DNA from: Phycomyces nitens
Lineage: Eukaryota > Mucoromycota > Mucoromycetes > Mucorales > Phycomycetaceae
Direction of reading: 5' to 3'
Assembly (NCBI GenBank): GCA_022702545.1
Contig: JAHRBC010000002.1
Location: forward strand, 8,556,001-8,620,000
Length of the DNA stretch: 64,000 bases
The notes under the pieces were generated by a model, which worked only from the letters and a program-made list of their open reading frames with translations, did not search any database and was not told where the DNA came from. The stretch's first letter is position 1; every line of letters begins with the position of its first letter. The translations under genes and the position numbers were made by a program. Below are positions 22,389 through 33,219 of this stretch, one piece after another.

Positions 22389-23397
22389 TAATCTTTTCCT
22401 ACGGCTTTATCTTGAAAAAAATCTAATATTTGCAGATATTGCGATGTGTTCAAATTCCGTAGACAAATGAAATACATTTATGGGTTGATGAGTAAGCATT
22501 TTGTGGTTAACCTGAACTTAGAATCATATATTTATCATTTTCTGCGATTTATGTATAAAATAAAATAATCCATGCAAACTAGACATTTTCTGAAAACTTT
22601 GATGATGAGCAGGATGCCATTGATGGCTTGCAGGTCTATAAAAGTTTACACGGTTATAGATATATTTTTTTTACATAACATACCTGTTTTTATTTTTTAT
22701 TTTTTATTTTGATTCTTGTTTTAAAAATGTCTTTCTTGTATTTCATTGCAATATGTTCAAGAGATATTTCATCAAAAATATAAAAAATAAAAAAAATATC
22801 TAAAAATTGTCAAACAAATTAGAAATTCAAAAATATATAAGTAATATATAGATAATGCAAAAGTTTGATAAAAAATGAATGAGAAAAAAGTGATTCTACA
22901 ACCAAATACATTTTATTTTTTCATTGAAAAAATCCAAAATTTTCACATATTATAATCATTTTCTCATAATTGAGTGATTATAATCAAATGAAAATTACTT
23001 TGTACATTTTACTATTTTATCGCTACCTTTACTTAAAATTACATTAATATATCTCTTGAAATGATTGAATAATAACTTGAATACTCAATGTCTTGCATGT
23101 CTCAAAGAGATTTGGATCGATCAGTGTAACATAAATCTTAATTTATGAGCTGTGATTTGTTGATTGTGTTTGTAATTAGCAGGGTAAACGAATTCCCACG
23201 AATAGTTTTCATGCAAAGGCAGTACAGAGAATCATTAAGCTTGTGAGCGATGGACTTGATTAATACAAAGAAACAAATTGATATAATTGATATATTCAAG
23301 GTAAATTCAACAAAAAAGGTGGAGGATATGTATGATATTGATAATAAAAAGAAATAATAAAAGAAATACAAAAATAAGAGAGATAAGTATAGAAAAA

Positions 23398-26300
23398 TTA
23401 AATGATATCAGTAAGATCAATGGTTTCTTCTGAACACGGAGCAAGAGAAAGCATTGCATTTCTGCGATCATGCTTGTTGAACTCTTTATACTTGTTCCAG
23501 TAATTGTCGAAGTTGTCAGGGATGTTGTTCCGGTGACACCCAAGAAAGAATAGCTCTGATATTGTTGGCCATTTTCTGGATGTATTTCTTGATAACTCGA
23601 CTGTTGTCCAGTGGTTGTTATGAACATAATTCAGGATCAGAGGTTGTTTCGTTATTTGTTTGTTTTTTGGAATTTCAAAGGGTAAGAAAGAGGCAGAAGC
23701 AATTAACGGATTGTCTGAATAGACACAGACTGGTCTTTGGTATGTGTCGGCAGCTAGTTGAGCACAGTCGGGCGTGCTAAACCACATACTGGCATTTGTG
23801 CATCCTGGGATCGTTGTATCGTTGTTGTTGTTGCTGTCAAGATTGGAGCCGTGTTTCACGATTTCCTCCAATTGTTTAACATCAGTGCCAAAAGTATTGG
23901 CGTAAGCTACACTGTGCTGAGGAAGGGTAGCAAGCATGTCCCTTTTTATAAGCGGGAATTTGTTTTGATCCTTGTAGATCAAGTGTGCAAGCACACGAAA
24001 TCCACACCATCCATCAGGAATTGGGTTGAACCCACCCTTAATATCATCTGATATCTCGTTTGAGACAGGAAAGTCTGGTTCATACTTGGCCCTTTTGCCA
24101 ACAGATGTCCGATGGTCGTATTCGTACTCATCTTGAGCTGTGGCAGGTCTCTTGAATCCTTTTTTTAATGGAGCATCGACTAAACATATGGCTATTAATC
24201 ACTATTGTTTTTGGAAGCAAAATAACGTTGAAAATAATAAAAGTTCTTACCTGGGTCGAGAGGCTCTTGCTTGATAGTTTTAATATCATTTTCAGTTTTT
24301 TTTCATATTTGGAACAATGTTGTTCTTACGAGCCAGTTTTCTGACTTCCAGCTTAACCATACCCTTAAGGCCAGCCTATAATTTTAGAAAACTGTTAATA
24401 TCATCTCTTATATCAATATGTATATATATATATCTTACCCGTCCTGACAAAACACTGGTCTTTCTCCAGATTGCCCGACCAAAGTCCTTTGGTAAGTATT
24501 TTGGGCGACTGCTGCCCTTACGCCTTCCAGGAAACTTTACATCCTCTGGGGCTTGGAGCTTGATAACAGGGTGGGCAGTTCTACCATCAAAGCCAGCTGT
24601 AGCTTCCCTTATTTTCTTGACAAGGTCAGCAGCTTGTTGGCTACCCTCACAAGAACGAAAGAGGTTTTCCAATCTGACGATCTCGCTCATCCATTCCTCG
24701 GGTTTTTCAGCCATTGGAAAACATGGGTTATTTTTGATTTGTTTGATCTCGGCATAAGGATCAATAATCCATCTTGTTGGCACATCTGAAATCTGTAGAT
24801 TTCTTCCAATTGGTAAGGAATGATGGCAAGGTATATTGTACTGGTACTTGTTGATACACTGGCAATCATTGTTATTGTTGTCTTTGAGCCGAAGTTCTTG
24901 GTCAATCACAAGTAAGGCTCGTTTGTATATCTTTGTATATATATCAGAAAGAAATTTGTTTCGAACTACAATAGGGTCAACTGTAGTTGTCTCTCTGATC
25001 TCGATGTTTCGAAAGTCTTTTTCTAGTCTCTCTGCGTAAGTGGCCACGTTGTCAAAAGCAAGCTCAAGGGAAGAAATTGCAGAAATGCCTTTTTTTAAAG
25101 CTTGATGTGCGCTTTCTACTCTTTGAGAAGTTGTGCATCCAAAATGCTTCACTTTACAAGTTAAATATCCTGCCCACTTTTCCTGGCAGTTGAGCCACCT
25201 GGTGTCAAAGTAGTCCGATGCAGCCATCTTTAACTTTCCTTCTTCGACTTCAGCACCAGCAGAAACACAATAGAATTGTGCAAGGGCCAAGTCAAAAGTC
25301 TCTTTGGTTTTGCTGTGGATCATACGGATCACATATTCCATCAGCATCTCCTTTGTTTTCACCGACCCGAGCTTTCCAGAGAAGGCCTTTTCAACACTGT
25401 TTATCATATGCCAGTAGCACAGCAACTTTTTGTTAAAAGGAAATATAATATCTAATGCATTTATAAGTGCAGCACATTTATCTGTTACAAAAACAGTGCC
25501 AAAGGTTCTTTCCTCAAAAACATCGCCAGAGATTGTTGAATCAAAAACAGTGTCAGAGGTTGTTGTCTCAAAAACATTGTCAGAGGCTGTTGCCTCAAAA
25601 ACATTGCCAGAGGTTGTTGTCTCAAAAACATTGCCAGAGGTTGTTGCCTCAAAAACATTGCCAGAGATTGTTGTATCAAAAATATTGCCAGAGGTTGGTT
25701 CCTCAACAAAAGTACTGGGGGTCTTTTCCTTAAAAACAAAGGATTTTAATTGTTCCAAGAACCAGACATAAGTACCTTGTTTCTCGTTTGAGACCCAAGC
25801 AAAAGCAATTGGGAAAGATTTGAGGGTTTCTCCTCCAAGGCTATGTATACCTTCCACACAGATAAGAGGCATTTCCAAGTTGTTAGTGGAATAGGTGGCA
25901 TCTATCACCATAACATCTGAGAAGCGACGAGCTCTCTCCAGCATTTTTTCGGTTGTGAAAAATATTTTTTCAAGAGAACCGTTCTCATTAATGTTATACC
26001 TTACTTGAAATCCTCTTGACTCCATGGCTTTCACAAGCCTTGTGCCTGCCTCTTGAATTACTGGGGCACTAAGGCGAGCAAAAGCAGCCTTAATATTGTT
26101 AATATCGCTGACATACAGCTTATGTCCAGCATCTCCATCCTGAGTTATGGCTCTTTGAATTTCGCGAGTCTTTGTCTTTGACTCAATTAATTTAGCTATG
26201 TTCTTAGCATCTTCGACAGTAACTTTTGACATTCTGCCCTTCAATGTTGATTCCAAGCATTTATCGTCGAGGGGGTGGTTGTGGTATCCCTCGATTTCGT

Positions 26301-26646
26301 GAGTAGCTTTCAATGGAAGATACCCTTTAATCCCCTTCTTGTACGAGATCTTCAAGAGATAAGGGCATCCAGTTGTTGATCCAGGACGAATCTTTACATG
26401 ATCGCAATCTTCGAGCTTGTGAACGTTTCTGTAATGACCGCCTCTAGTGCACTTTAGGTAAACTCTAGTTGGCTTTCGATCTTTAGTTGAAAGAGCAAAG
26501 TTGTTAGCAAGTGCGTATTGCTGCATCGTAGCAATTGCTATTGTCATGTTGGCATATCCACCGGCTGGTGGAATAGGAAGATCTTGTTGTACAGGATAGT
26601 GTTTATTTCCATTGATAACGACAGTTTCTTTATTGGTAGAGTTCAT
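23398..26646 (-). CDS. FAR1-like/MULE transposase/SWIM/OTU fusion protein, 1037 aa
   Basis: Exons 26646-24439, 24375-24252 and 24179-23398; both introns are GT..AG and the frame is kept. The order is a FAR1/WRKY-GCM1-type Cys-His domain (CTRGGHYRNV..CPYLL..HNHPLD, about residues 55-125), a MULE DDE domain with VIDATYSTNN and FVTDKCAAL..LLCYWHM, a SWIM zinc finger (CQCINKYQYNIPCHH), a basic linker, and an OTU-like cysteine-protease domain starting DGWCGFRVLAHL with a later NNHW. MULE enzymes cut DNA at terminal repeats; OTU domains cleave ubiquitin-like conjugates. Inserted just before the second catalytic Asp are about eight 9-residue repeats absent from copy B. No stop or frame break was seen. 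Confidence 0.85.
25488..25705 (-). repeat. 27-bp in-frame tandem repeat in MULE A
   Basis: Units around GTTGTTGTCTCAAAAACATT recur about eight times and encode variants of GNVFETTTS. The copies degrade toward both edges. The last unit grades into the conserved TVFVTDK of the catalytic core. Copy B has only a short linker here, which accounts for the 71-residue length difference. Confidence 0.92.
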
Positions 26647-26877
26647 CTTGAAGTGATTTCTATTGAATGATTGTCAATGATGTTATGTTTAAAAGTTCTG
26701 ATTTGTAATCACAAAGTAATATTCTCGTTTGTTCTCAAGAAATTATTTGATTTAAATATTAGATGACTAATTCTTACTTGATGAGTTTGTAAAAGAAGTG
26801 AGTTTTATAAACAAGTACTGAATATCTTTTTAGGACACAACATTTTCTTTCAAGGTACTCAATGTAGTTGTCGGGTC

Positions 26878-28344
26878 ATGGCTTCCTCCGCTACTATATC
26901 CGATCCGCCTGAACAAGGCACACCGTATCAAAGAAAAACACCTACCAAGTCTGATACCCTTTGGTCTCGAATTGTTTCTTCAGAACGAGTATCGTTAACC
27001 CACAACAGTCAACCCATTCAGAGCAATGAGAACAATGTTATTGTCATGCCATCTCATGTATGGCGTAATGGCCGTTCACCTGGCAGTGTCATCTTCGATG
27101 TCACTGGCCGTAAGTCGATTGCCCAAGAAGGGCTCATTGAATTGGTCCACGACCAATATCCGTCTCGCCGCTGTATTCTTTTCCACAAGGATGGTCCCCG
27201 TCGCCTCCTTGAGATAAACTTCTCCCCTCAGAACGACATGGACATCCAACGAGCATGTCAAACTGGACTCCACTTCCCCAACGAGAACACTACTGTCCTT
27301 GCCACTTCTGGCTTAGAAACTGGGGCTATCATTCAGCGTGTTCGCCTCTCACGCTTGCCTATTTTTGATCTTCCTGACCTACTTTACGGTCTACGAGCTA
27401 GTCTCGTCCCCTTTGGCCGTGTTCTTGACGTTGGTATTTGTCGTGAACCCAAGTTCCAAACATTTTTAGGTACAGGATACGCCATTCTTGATATCCGCCC
27501 AACCGAGTCTGGAGAGGAATATCCTCGCATGCCCCACAACATTCAGTGGATGGATACCACTGACGGATTCCGCGCAACCACGAGCTCCATGCCAATCTGG
27601 TGCCGATACTGCCATGCAGACGGCCATGACCGCCAAAGCTGCCCTGAAAGCCCAGCAAACAAAAGGCAATGCTGGAACTGTAACCAGAGTGGACATGTCC
27701 GTGACCAGTGCCCACGCGGTCAGTCAAAGAACTCTCGTCCCCGGAAAACCTTCCCTACGACAACCCACCACCATCCAGATGTTGAAATGTCTGAGGCTTC
27801 CACCCTTCGCAACCAGGACACACCTAATGACGATGCCCTTGATGCCGAGATTGCTCGCATTGCGGCACAAGAGGCTGCTGACATTGAAATTGCTGCATGT
27901 GAGGCCGTCGCCAAGGAAACCGCTGCCCGAGAATTAGAAACTCGGTTGACCGCCGAAAGAGAAGCGGTCGCCCTCATTGCTGATTATGCAGCTAATATTG
28001 CTGCCAAAGAGGTTGAAATTTCTGCCTTGAATGCTGCGCTTGCACGCGTAGCTGATTCCGCAACCCTGGCCACACAGACCAACCTAGAAAATACCCGCAA
28101 AGATCTTGCCACACAAGCCTCCCTTTCTGTCCCACTTGGTGACCAAGTTGTACATTCTGCAAGTTCTTTGGTTCTGCCTGCTCTTAGCAAGAATGGACAA
28201 TACCTTAAAGACCTTGAACTCTCCCGTAAAGGTAAGACGGCGCAAACCAAAATCGGGAAAGTTGTTTCCACTCGCTCGAAAGCTGCTGCTCCACCGCCCA
28301 CTGACCCTCCACAGGGTAGTACTAACCCACAATTAACCCAATAA
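26878..28344 (+). CDS. LINE copy 3 ORF1 protein, 488 aa
   Basis: Starts at ATG 26878 (MASSATISDPPEQ), only about 25 bp after the MULE A end. Residues of about 50-230 probably form the nucleic-acid binding domain. They are followed by two CCHC knuckles (CRYCHADGHDRQSC, CWNCNQSGHVRDQC) and a long Ala/Glu-rich region (about residues 310-400) predicted to be coiled coil. It resembles the ORF1 at 20345-21676 in layout. The stop TAA at 28342-28344 is followed two bases later by the ORF2 ATG, so reinitiation is plausible. Confidence 0.9.
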   Translation: MASSATISDPPEQGTPYQRKTPTKSDTLWSRIVSSERVSLTHNSQPIQSNENNVIVMPSHVWRNGRSPGSVIFDVTGRKSIAQEGLIELVHDQYPSRRCILFHKDGPRRLLEINFSPQNDMDIQRACQTGLHFPNENTTVLATSGLETGAIIQRVRLSRLPIFDLPDLLYGLRASLVPFGRVLDVGICREPKFQTFLGTGYAILDIRPTESGEEYPRMPHNIQWMDTTDGFRATTSSMPIWCRYCHADGHDRQSCPESPANKRQCWNCNQSGHVRDQCPRGQSKNSRPRKTFPTTTHHHPDVEMSEASTLRNQDTPNDDALDAEIARIAAQEAADIEIAACEAVAKETAARELETRLTAEREAVALIADYAANIAAKEVEISALNAALARVADSATLATQTNLENTRKDLATQASLSVPLGDQVVHSASSLVLPALSKNGQYLKDLELSRKGKTAQTKIGKVVSTRSKAAAPPPTDPPQGSTNPQLTQ

Positions 28345-28346
28345 TT

Positions 28347-31300
28347 ATGTCGGCCCTTGCCCTTAATGTCAGCATTGCAACTCTTAATTGTAATAGCCTG
28401 GCAAAAATATCAGATCCCACCCGTCGTTCAGACCTTATCCGCTTCCTGCGTCAAACCTCCTCAGATATCATTGCGCTACAAGAAACATATGCCTCAACTT
28501 CCTTAACTCAAATTATACATACTCAATTTCGTGCCAGCAGTTCGCTCTGGACATATCGATGTGGATTAGTCTCTCTTTCTCCCCTCCTTTCCCTTGAACG
28601 CATTCCAATTCCTGAAGATGATCGAGCTATTCTTGCAAAGGTAACTCATGTGTCTTCTAGCTTTGACCCCTTTTATGTTCTTGTTTTATATGCTCCTGCC
28701 ACTCCAGCTGCCCGGCACGCCTTTTATACCGACCTACACTCTTTTTCTGCCCTCCATAATCCCACCATCCGGGACCGATTATTTATCCTTGGAGACTTTA
28801 ATTTCTCTTTCCTCCAACCTACTTCTTTACGCACAGCACCTGTTTCTTGGCAACAATACCTTGGCTCGTTTTTCGTCAACTGTGAAACATCTCTTGACTC
28901 TACTCCACTCCCTACCTTTAGCCGTCGTTCTTCTACATCCACCATAGACTATATATTTGCCCCTTACTCTATGTCTTCTTCTATTACCAACCATGATGTC
29001 CAGTTTATTTCTCCTCTGTGGACAGATCATGCTCTGCTTCAAACCACTATCTCTCTTGGTATATCTGAGAAAGGACGTGGTCTTTGGCGCGCTCATCCTG
29101 CCCTTGCCTCTAATCCCGTATTCCTTTCTGCCCTCAACTCCTCACTCACTCGCCTCTTTCCTCTCCTTTCCTTGGATGATCCACAATGTCAGTGGGAGAA
29201 AGTTAAAGCTACAATGATAAAGACAGCGAAAAAGTTCAGTGGTCGGTATGTTGCGTATCGCACCAAACTTCTCAAATCACTTCAGAGCAAACGTAGCCGA
29301 TTCTTGCGCTCTAAGCCCATTCTAGCTGCCCGCCTTCACCTCCTTCCAAAATATGATCAACAAATTGCTGCTATTCAACAAGAAATTGTTGATACTGCTG
29401 CCCTTCGAGCTGGACTTAAGTGGAGAGAACATGGGGAGAAATCTGCAGGTTATCTCAAGAGAGCCATTGCCACTCGAACACAGCAACAAAATATGCCTCC
29501 CCTCCAACATCCTGATACAAACGTACTATGCACCACACCCGATACTATGATGGATGCCACCACAGCATTCTATTCATCCCTCTTTTCACCAGATCCCATT
29601 GACGAATTAGCTGTAGATCAGCTACTATCCTCCATCTCTCCTTCCCGCAAAATTACATCCGAACAACAAGACCAACTCACCACTCCTTTTGCTTTAGATG
29701 AAATTCAGTATAGTGTCTCTCGGGCTCCACAACCTAGTAGCCCTGGTCCAGATGGTTTGCCTTACGTTCTTTTAGCTATTCTTTTCCAACATCCTCTTTA
29801 TGCTTCCTTAATTACACGAGTATACAACGATGCTCTCATCCACTCTATCTTTCCCTCCTCCTGGACAGATACTTGTGTGCGGCTCTTGCCAAAGAAAGGT
29901 GATCTGTCCCTCCTCCGTAACTGGCGCCCGATTGCTCTCATTAACTGCGATGCCAAAGTATTTACTCGGATCCTTAATGCTCGCATGGCACCAGTTGCAC
30001 ATACTGTCCTTAACCCATACCAAACTGGATTCCTTCCTTCTCGATTCATTGCTGACAATGGTCTCTTGGTCAAATTGGTTATGGAACAAGCTTCCAAGAA
30101 CTCCTCAACCGCTATTGGTGTCCTTCTCGATCAGGAAAAAGCCTATGACCGCGTCCATCCCCAATACCTTCACCAAGTCCTCCTTCGATATGGCTTTCCA
30201 CCATCCTTTGTCACTTCTATCACCTCTCTATTCTTCACGACCCGTGTACGTTTCAATGTCAACGGACATATATCTTCTCCTGTCCTTCAATCTCGCGGTT
30301 TACGTCAAGGAGACCCACTCTCACCTGTCCTTTTCAACTTTGTCCTTGAGCCTTTACTTCTTCGTATACTGGATGATCCTCTTTTCCAAGGATATACTAT
30401 TCCACGCTCCGCCCCTTCAACGTGTCTCAAAGTGCTCGCATATGCTGATGATTTCCTCGCCTTTCTCAAGGATCCCGATGATCTCTACCGGCTGAGCGCA
30501 CATCTCCATACTTACGGCCTAGCATCTAATGCCAAGGTCAATATGCACAAAACTCATGCTCTCTCTCTATCAGGTTCGCCACTTCCAGAATGGAAGATCC
30601 CCCTCCAGTCCGTTGGGATCTCCTCCTGGTATGATCGTACATCTCCTTCACCTGCCATTTATTTAGGTTACCCTCTAATTCACACCATTGCTCAACGCGA
30701 TGCCTTTGGCGCCAAACTCCTCAATGCTGTACGCTCATCTACACATATACACTCGCAGCGTTATCTTTCTATCCGTGGGCGCGCCACAATTATTAATTCT
30801 CTTTTGCTTTCTCGCCTATGGCATGTCCTACGTCTTGTCTGGTTCCCCCTATCCTTTTTTACATCTCTCCGGTCCATTATCGGTAAGTTTGTCATGCACC
30901 GCATGTTTCCACGGGTAAAGTATGCTACATTATGTCTCCCTCGGTCTGCTGGCGGACTCGGTCTTCTTGACCCTGCTGCCCAACAATATACTCTCCAACT
31001 GCGTTGGCTTCTTCCTCTCCTTCGTTCTGCACCTACCACTCTCTCCATCCCTAGTCGTTGGTTGCGAGCCCATATTTCTATGTATTCTTTCGATTCGCCT
31101 TTCCGGACACTTGATCCCACTTTCTTTTTCTTTTTTCCTAATAGTAGAAAAGGTACTTTTCCTTACCCTTCTGCACTCTCTTTACTTTTCTCTGCTTATA
31201 ATAAACTACCTTCATTCGACATACCTTCTTCTCTCTCTTTTGCTACATGTATTTCTTTCCCTCTCAACGCTGTATGTCTCCCTATACCCCATACTACGTT

Positions 31301-32132
31301 CCTTCCTACTTCTCGCTTTCACCAGCTGCTGGTCTCTGATGCCTTTCTCTACGATCCCATCATCCGTTGTTTCTCTCGGCGCCTGCCATCCAACCGCCCA
31401 AACAATCCTGTCATCGTCAACAAATTCTTCCGATATATTGACACGCACACTGATGTTCTACGCCCTTTTTTTTCCACTCTATGTCTCCCCCCCTCCCATC
31501 CGGATGCTTCCCATGACGGTTCTTATGGCGAGTTTGATCTTATGCCCATTTCCATGTCCTTTTCCTGTTCCCTCCGAGAACTAAAGCTCTCCACACGCTC
31601 CTTTCGACTTCTATGCCCACCTCCAGACCCACGCCCTCGCCATACTGCCTCTCGTTTATCACCTTCTCAATGGAAATTCTTTTGGTCTTTAACCTTGTCT
31701 ACTGCCACCCGCAACATATGGTATCGTATCCTTCATAACTCCCTTTCCTCTGCGTCCGTCCTACATGCCATTAGCCCTGACCTTGTTGTGTCTCCCGAGT
31801 GCCGTCTATGTGGCCACCCTAATCAAACTACCGACCACCTACTTGCCGAATGTCCTCTTGTTTGGCGGGTTTGGACCTTGACATTGCCACGATGGCTGCC
31901 CCAACCTCCTAACAGTCCATCTACACTCCTTCGCGCCTTATATGCCCTCGATCTCCCTCCATCCTCCCCTTCTATTGACTCTTACCATGTACTGGATGGA
32001 GTCTTGGCTGCAGTCTGGAAAGCCTACTGGAGACAAGTTTTTGACAACATTCCTTTTACTCCTGTCCACGTGAGTGACTCGGTGGACAAGACCCTCCATT
32101 CCTTGTTTTCTTCATCCCACCTTCTTGACTAG
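28347..32132 (+). CDS. LINE copy 3 ORF2: endonuclease-RT-zinc finger, 1261 aa, intact
   Basis: One uninterrupted frame. The N-terminal APE-type endonuclease has ATLNCNSLA, IALQETYAS, ILGDFNFSF, STIDYIFA and WTDHALL. The RT spans about residues 510-800 with NWRPIALINCDAK, LDQEKAYDRV, GLRQGDPLSP and catalytic YADD. A long thumb/linker leads to a C-terminal CCHC zinc-binding domain (CRLCGHPNQTTDHLLAEC). The protein nicks the target and copies the LINE RNA in place. All catalytic motifs seen are intact. Confidence 0.93.
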   Translation: MSALALNVSIATLNCNSLAKISDPTRRSDLIRFLRQTSSDIIALQETYASTSLTQIIHTQFRASSSLWTYRCGLVSLSPLLSLERIPIPEDDRAILAKVTHVSSSFDPFYVLVLYAPATPAARHAFYTDLHSFSALHNPTIRDRLFILGDFNFSFLQPTSLRTAPVSWQQYLGSFFVNCETSLDSTPLPTFSRRSSTSTIDYIFAPYSMSSSITNHDVQFISPLWTDHALLQTTISLGISEKGRGLWRAHPALASNPVFLSALNSSLTRLFPLLSLDDPQCQWEKVKATMIKTAKKFSGRYVAYRTKLLKSLQSKRSRFLRSKPILAARLHLLPKYDQQIAAIQQEIVDTAALRAGLKWREHGEKSAGYLKRAIATRTQQQNMPPLQHPDTNVLCTTPDTMMDATTAFYSSLFSPDPIDELAVDQLLSSISPSRKITSEQQDQLTTPFALDEIQYSVSRAPQPSSPGPDGLPYVLLAILFQHPLYASLITRVYNDALIHSIFPSSWTDTCVRLLPKKGDLSLLRNWRPIALINCDAKVFTRILNARMAPVAHTVLNPYQTGFLPSRFIADNGLLVKLVMEQASKNSSTAIGVLLDQEKAYDRVHPQYLHQVLLRYGFPPSFVTSITSLFFTTRVRFNVNGHISSPVLQSRGLRQGDPLSPVLFNFVLEPLLLRILDDPLFQGYTIPRSAPSTCLKVLAYADDFLAFLKDPDDLYRLSAHLHTYGLASNAKVNMHKTHALSLSGSPLPEWKIPLQSVGISSWYDRTSPSPAIYLGYPLIHTIAQRDAFGAKLLNAVRSSTHIHSQRYLSIRGRATIINSLLLSRLWHVLRLVWFPLSFFTSLRSIIGKFVMHRMFPRVKYATLCLPRSAGGLGLLDPAAQQYTLQLRWLLPLLRSAPTTLSIPSRWLRAHISMYSFDSPFRTLDPTFFFFFPNSRKGTFPYPSALSLLFSAYNKLPSFDIPSSLSFATCISFPLNAVCLPIPHTTFLPTSRFHQLLVSDAFLYDPIIRCFSRRLPSNRPNNPVIVNKFFRYIDTHTDVLRPFFSTLCLPPSHPDASHDGSYGEFDLMPISMSFSCSLRELKLSTRSFRLLCPPPDPRPRHTASRLSPSQWKFFWSLTLSTATRNIWYRILHNSLSSASVLHAISPDLVVSPECRLCGHPNQTTDHLLAECPLVWRVWTLTLPRWLPQPPNSPSTLLRALYALDLPPSSPSIDSYHVLDGVLAAVWKAYWRQVFDNIPFTPVHVSDSVDKTLHSLFSSSHLLD

Positions 32133-32544
32133 TCCTCTCCACCTCTCGATTTTATGCCTATGATATACTTTCTTCTTATGCCTCCTAACTTTTTCCTCAT
32201 ATAACCCTTATGTAAATTTCCTACCGTATATACTTGCATTAGCTTCCCACACATTTATGTGTGCATCAATATCTCCCCAGGCACCTACCTCTCCTCCATA
32301 GGAAGTAAGACCTGTTTTTTTTTGGGCAATCCAATAAATCTTGTCTCATACAAAAAAAAAAAAAAGCAATATTTCTTCTATAAATGACATGCGTTAAAAA
32401 GGATTCTAATTCATAATGGAGGTGCAATATTAACTTTAGTTTGTATTCTCAATGTATATTTGTGCCATTGAGTGTATATTGTGGTAAAAAACTTTTGAGA
32501 ATATCCAAACACCATGATATCTAAAGATTGTATATCCTATCAAG

Positions 32545-32790
32545 AAACGTCGTGTCCTGAGAAACGTCGTGCCCGCTTAAAATGTCGTGTCCCAAGAAAC
32601 GTCGTGCCCGCTTAAAATGTCGTGTCCTGAGAAACGTCGTGCCCGCTTAAAATGTCGTGTCCCGAGAAACGTCGTGCCCGCTTACAATGTCGTGTCCCGA
32701 GAAACGTCGTGCCCGCTTAAAATGTCGTGTCCCGAGAAACGTCGTGCCCGCTTACAATGTCGTGTCCCGAGAAACGTCTGCTCCCATCCA
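32545..32790 (+). repeat. 35-bp tandem array of the AACGTCGTG family
   Basis: GAAACGTCGTGCCCGC recurs at 32561, 32596, 32631, 32666, 32701 and 32736, exactly 35 bp apart. Each unit also holds AATGTCGTGTCC. Variation is limited to one or two bases per unit. A lone AATGTCGTGCCC lies at about 32817. The 84-codon open frame through it has no coding meaning. Confidence 0.93.
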
Positions 32791-32829
32791 GAGTTATCTG
32801 AGTTAAAAAAATTCAAAATGTCGTGCCCA

Positions 32830-33219
32830 ACAACGAAATGATCTTACTCGTTATTTTTATTAAAAATAAATTTTAAGATAGTGTATATCTTTTTAAAACA
32901 TATTCAACTATTATAATAGCTGCTTTATTCTTAAATATGAATTTTTTTCATAGTATTTATGAAAAAGCAAAGTCTAATGAGATATGTTGTGTAGCATCAA
33001 AAAATATGTGGTGTCACAGTAAACCACGAAAAACAGCAAAAAAATATCAATTAGTTTCGCAAATATTTTCAATGAATTTGATAATCAAGAATAAATATGT
33101 ATTGCACTTCACATTTACATTTAGAGCATTTAAAAGAATTATTTTATTATATTATAATAATTTGGTATATTATACTTTTTTATACTATATATTCTCACTG
33201 TAACTATCAAGTGAAAGAA
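32830..33219. other. Gene-free AT-rich interval
   Basis: Very AT-rich with short meaningless frames only; nothing recognised before the left edge of MULE B. Confidence 0.45.

Larger units (their letters stand above)
22420..26853 (-). mobile_element. MULE copy A with OTU-protease fusion gene
   Basis: Limits are set by similarity to copy B (33220-37446). They share sequence from CTAATATTTGC on the left to GGACACAACATTTT on the right. The unit is about 1 kb of AT-rich 3' flank, a three-exon transposase gene, and about 200 bp of 5' flank. Only weak inverted similarity is visible between the ends, and no 8-11-bp target duplication was found. Confidence 0.8.
26860..32365 (+). mobile_element. LINE copy 3, different family, both ORFs intact
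   Basis: It starts within a few bases of the right end of MULE A and ends in poly(A) at about 32351-32365. ORF1 and ORF2 are complete and separated by two bases. It is related to but clearly distinct from the LINEs at 1 and 16501. As the only LINE here with a continuous ORF2, it is the likeliest to be, or have recently been, active. Confidence 0.93.

Noticed and set aside
25430..25771. Plus-strand frames of 88-113 codons
   Set aside because: They run antisense through the 27-bp repeat of the MULE A gene.
22420..26853. Long terminal inverted repeats for the MULEs
   Set aside because: Only weak similarity (TGTC-TGAA-AAAA-AT-ATTT) exists between the ends, too weak to define tips.
32545..32790. 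CRISPR-like array
   Set aside because: The units are contiguous 35-bp repeats with no unique spacers, there are no cas genes, and the sequence is eukaryotic.
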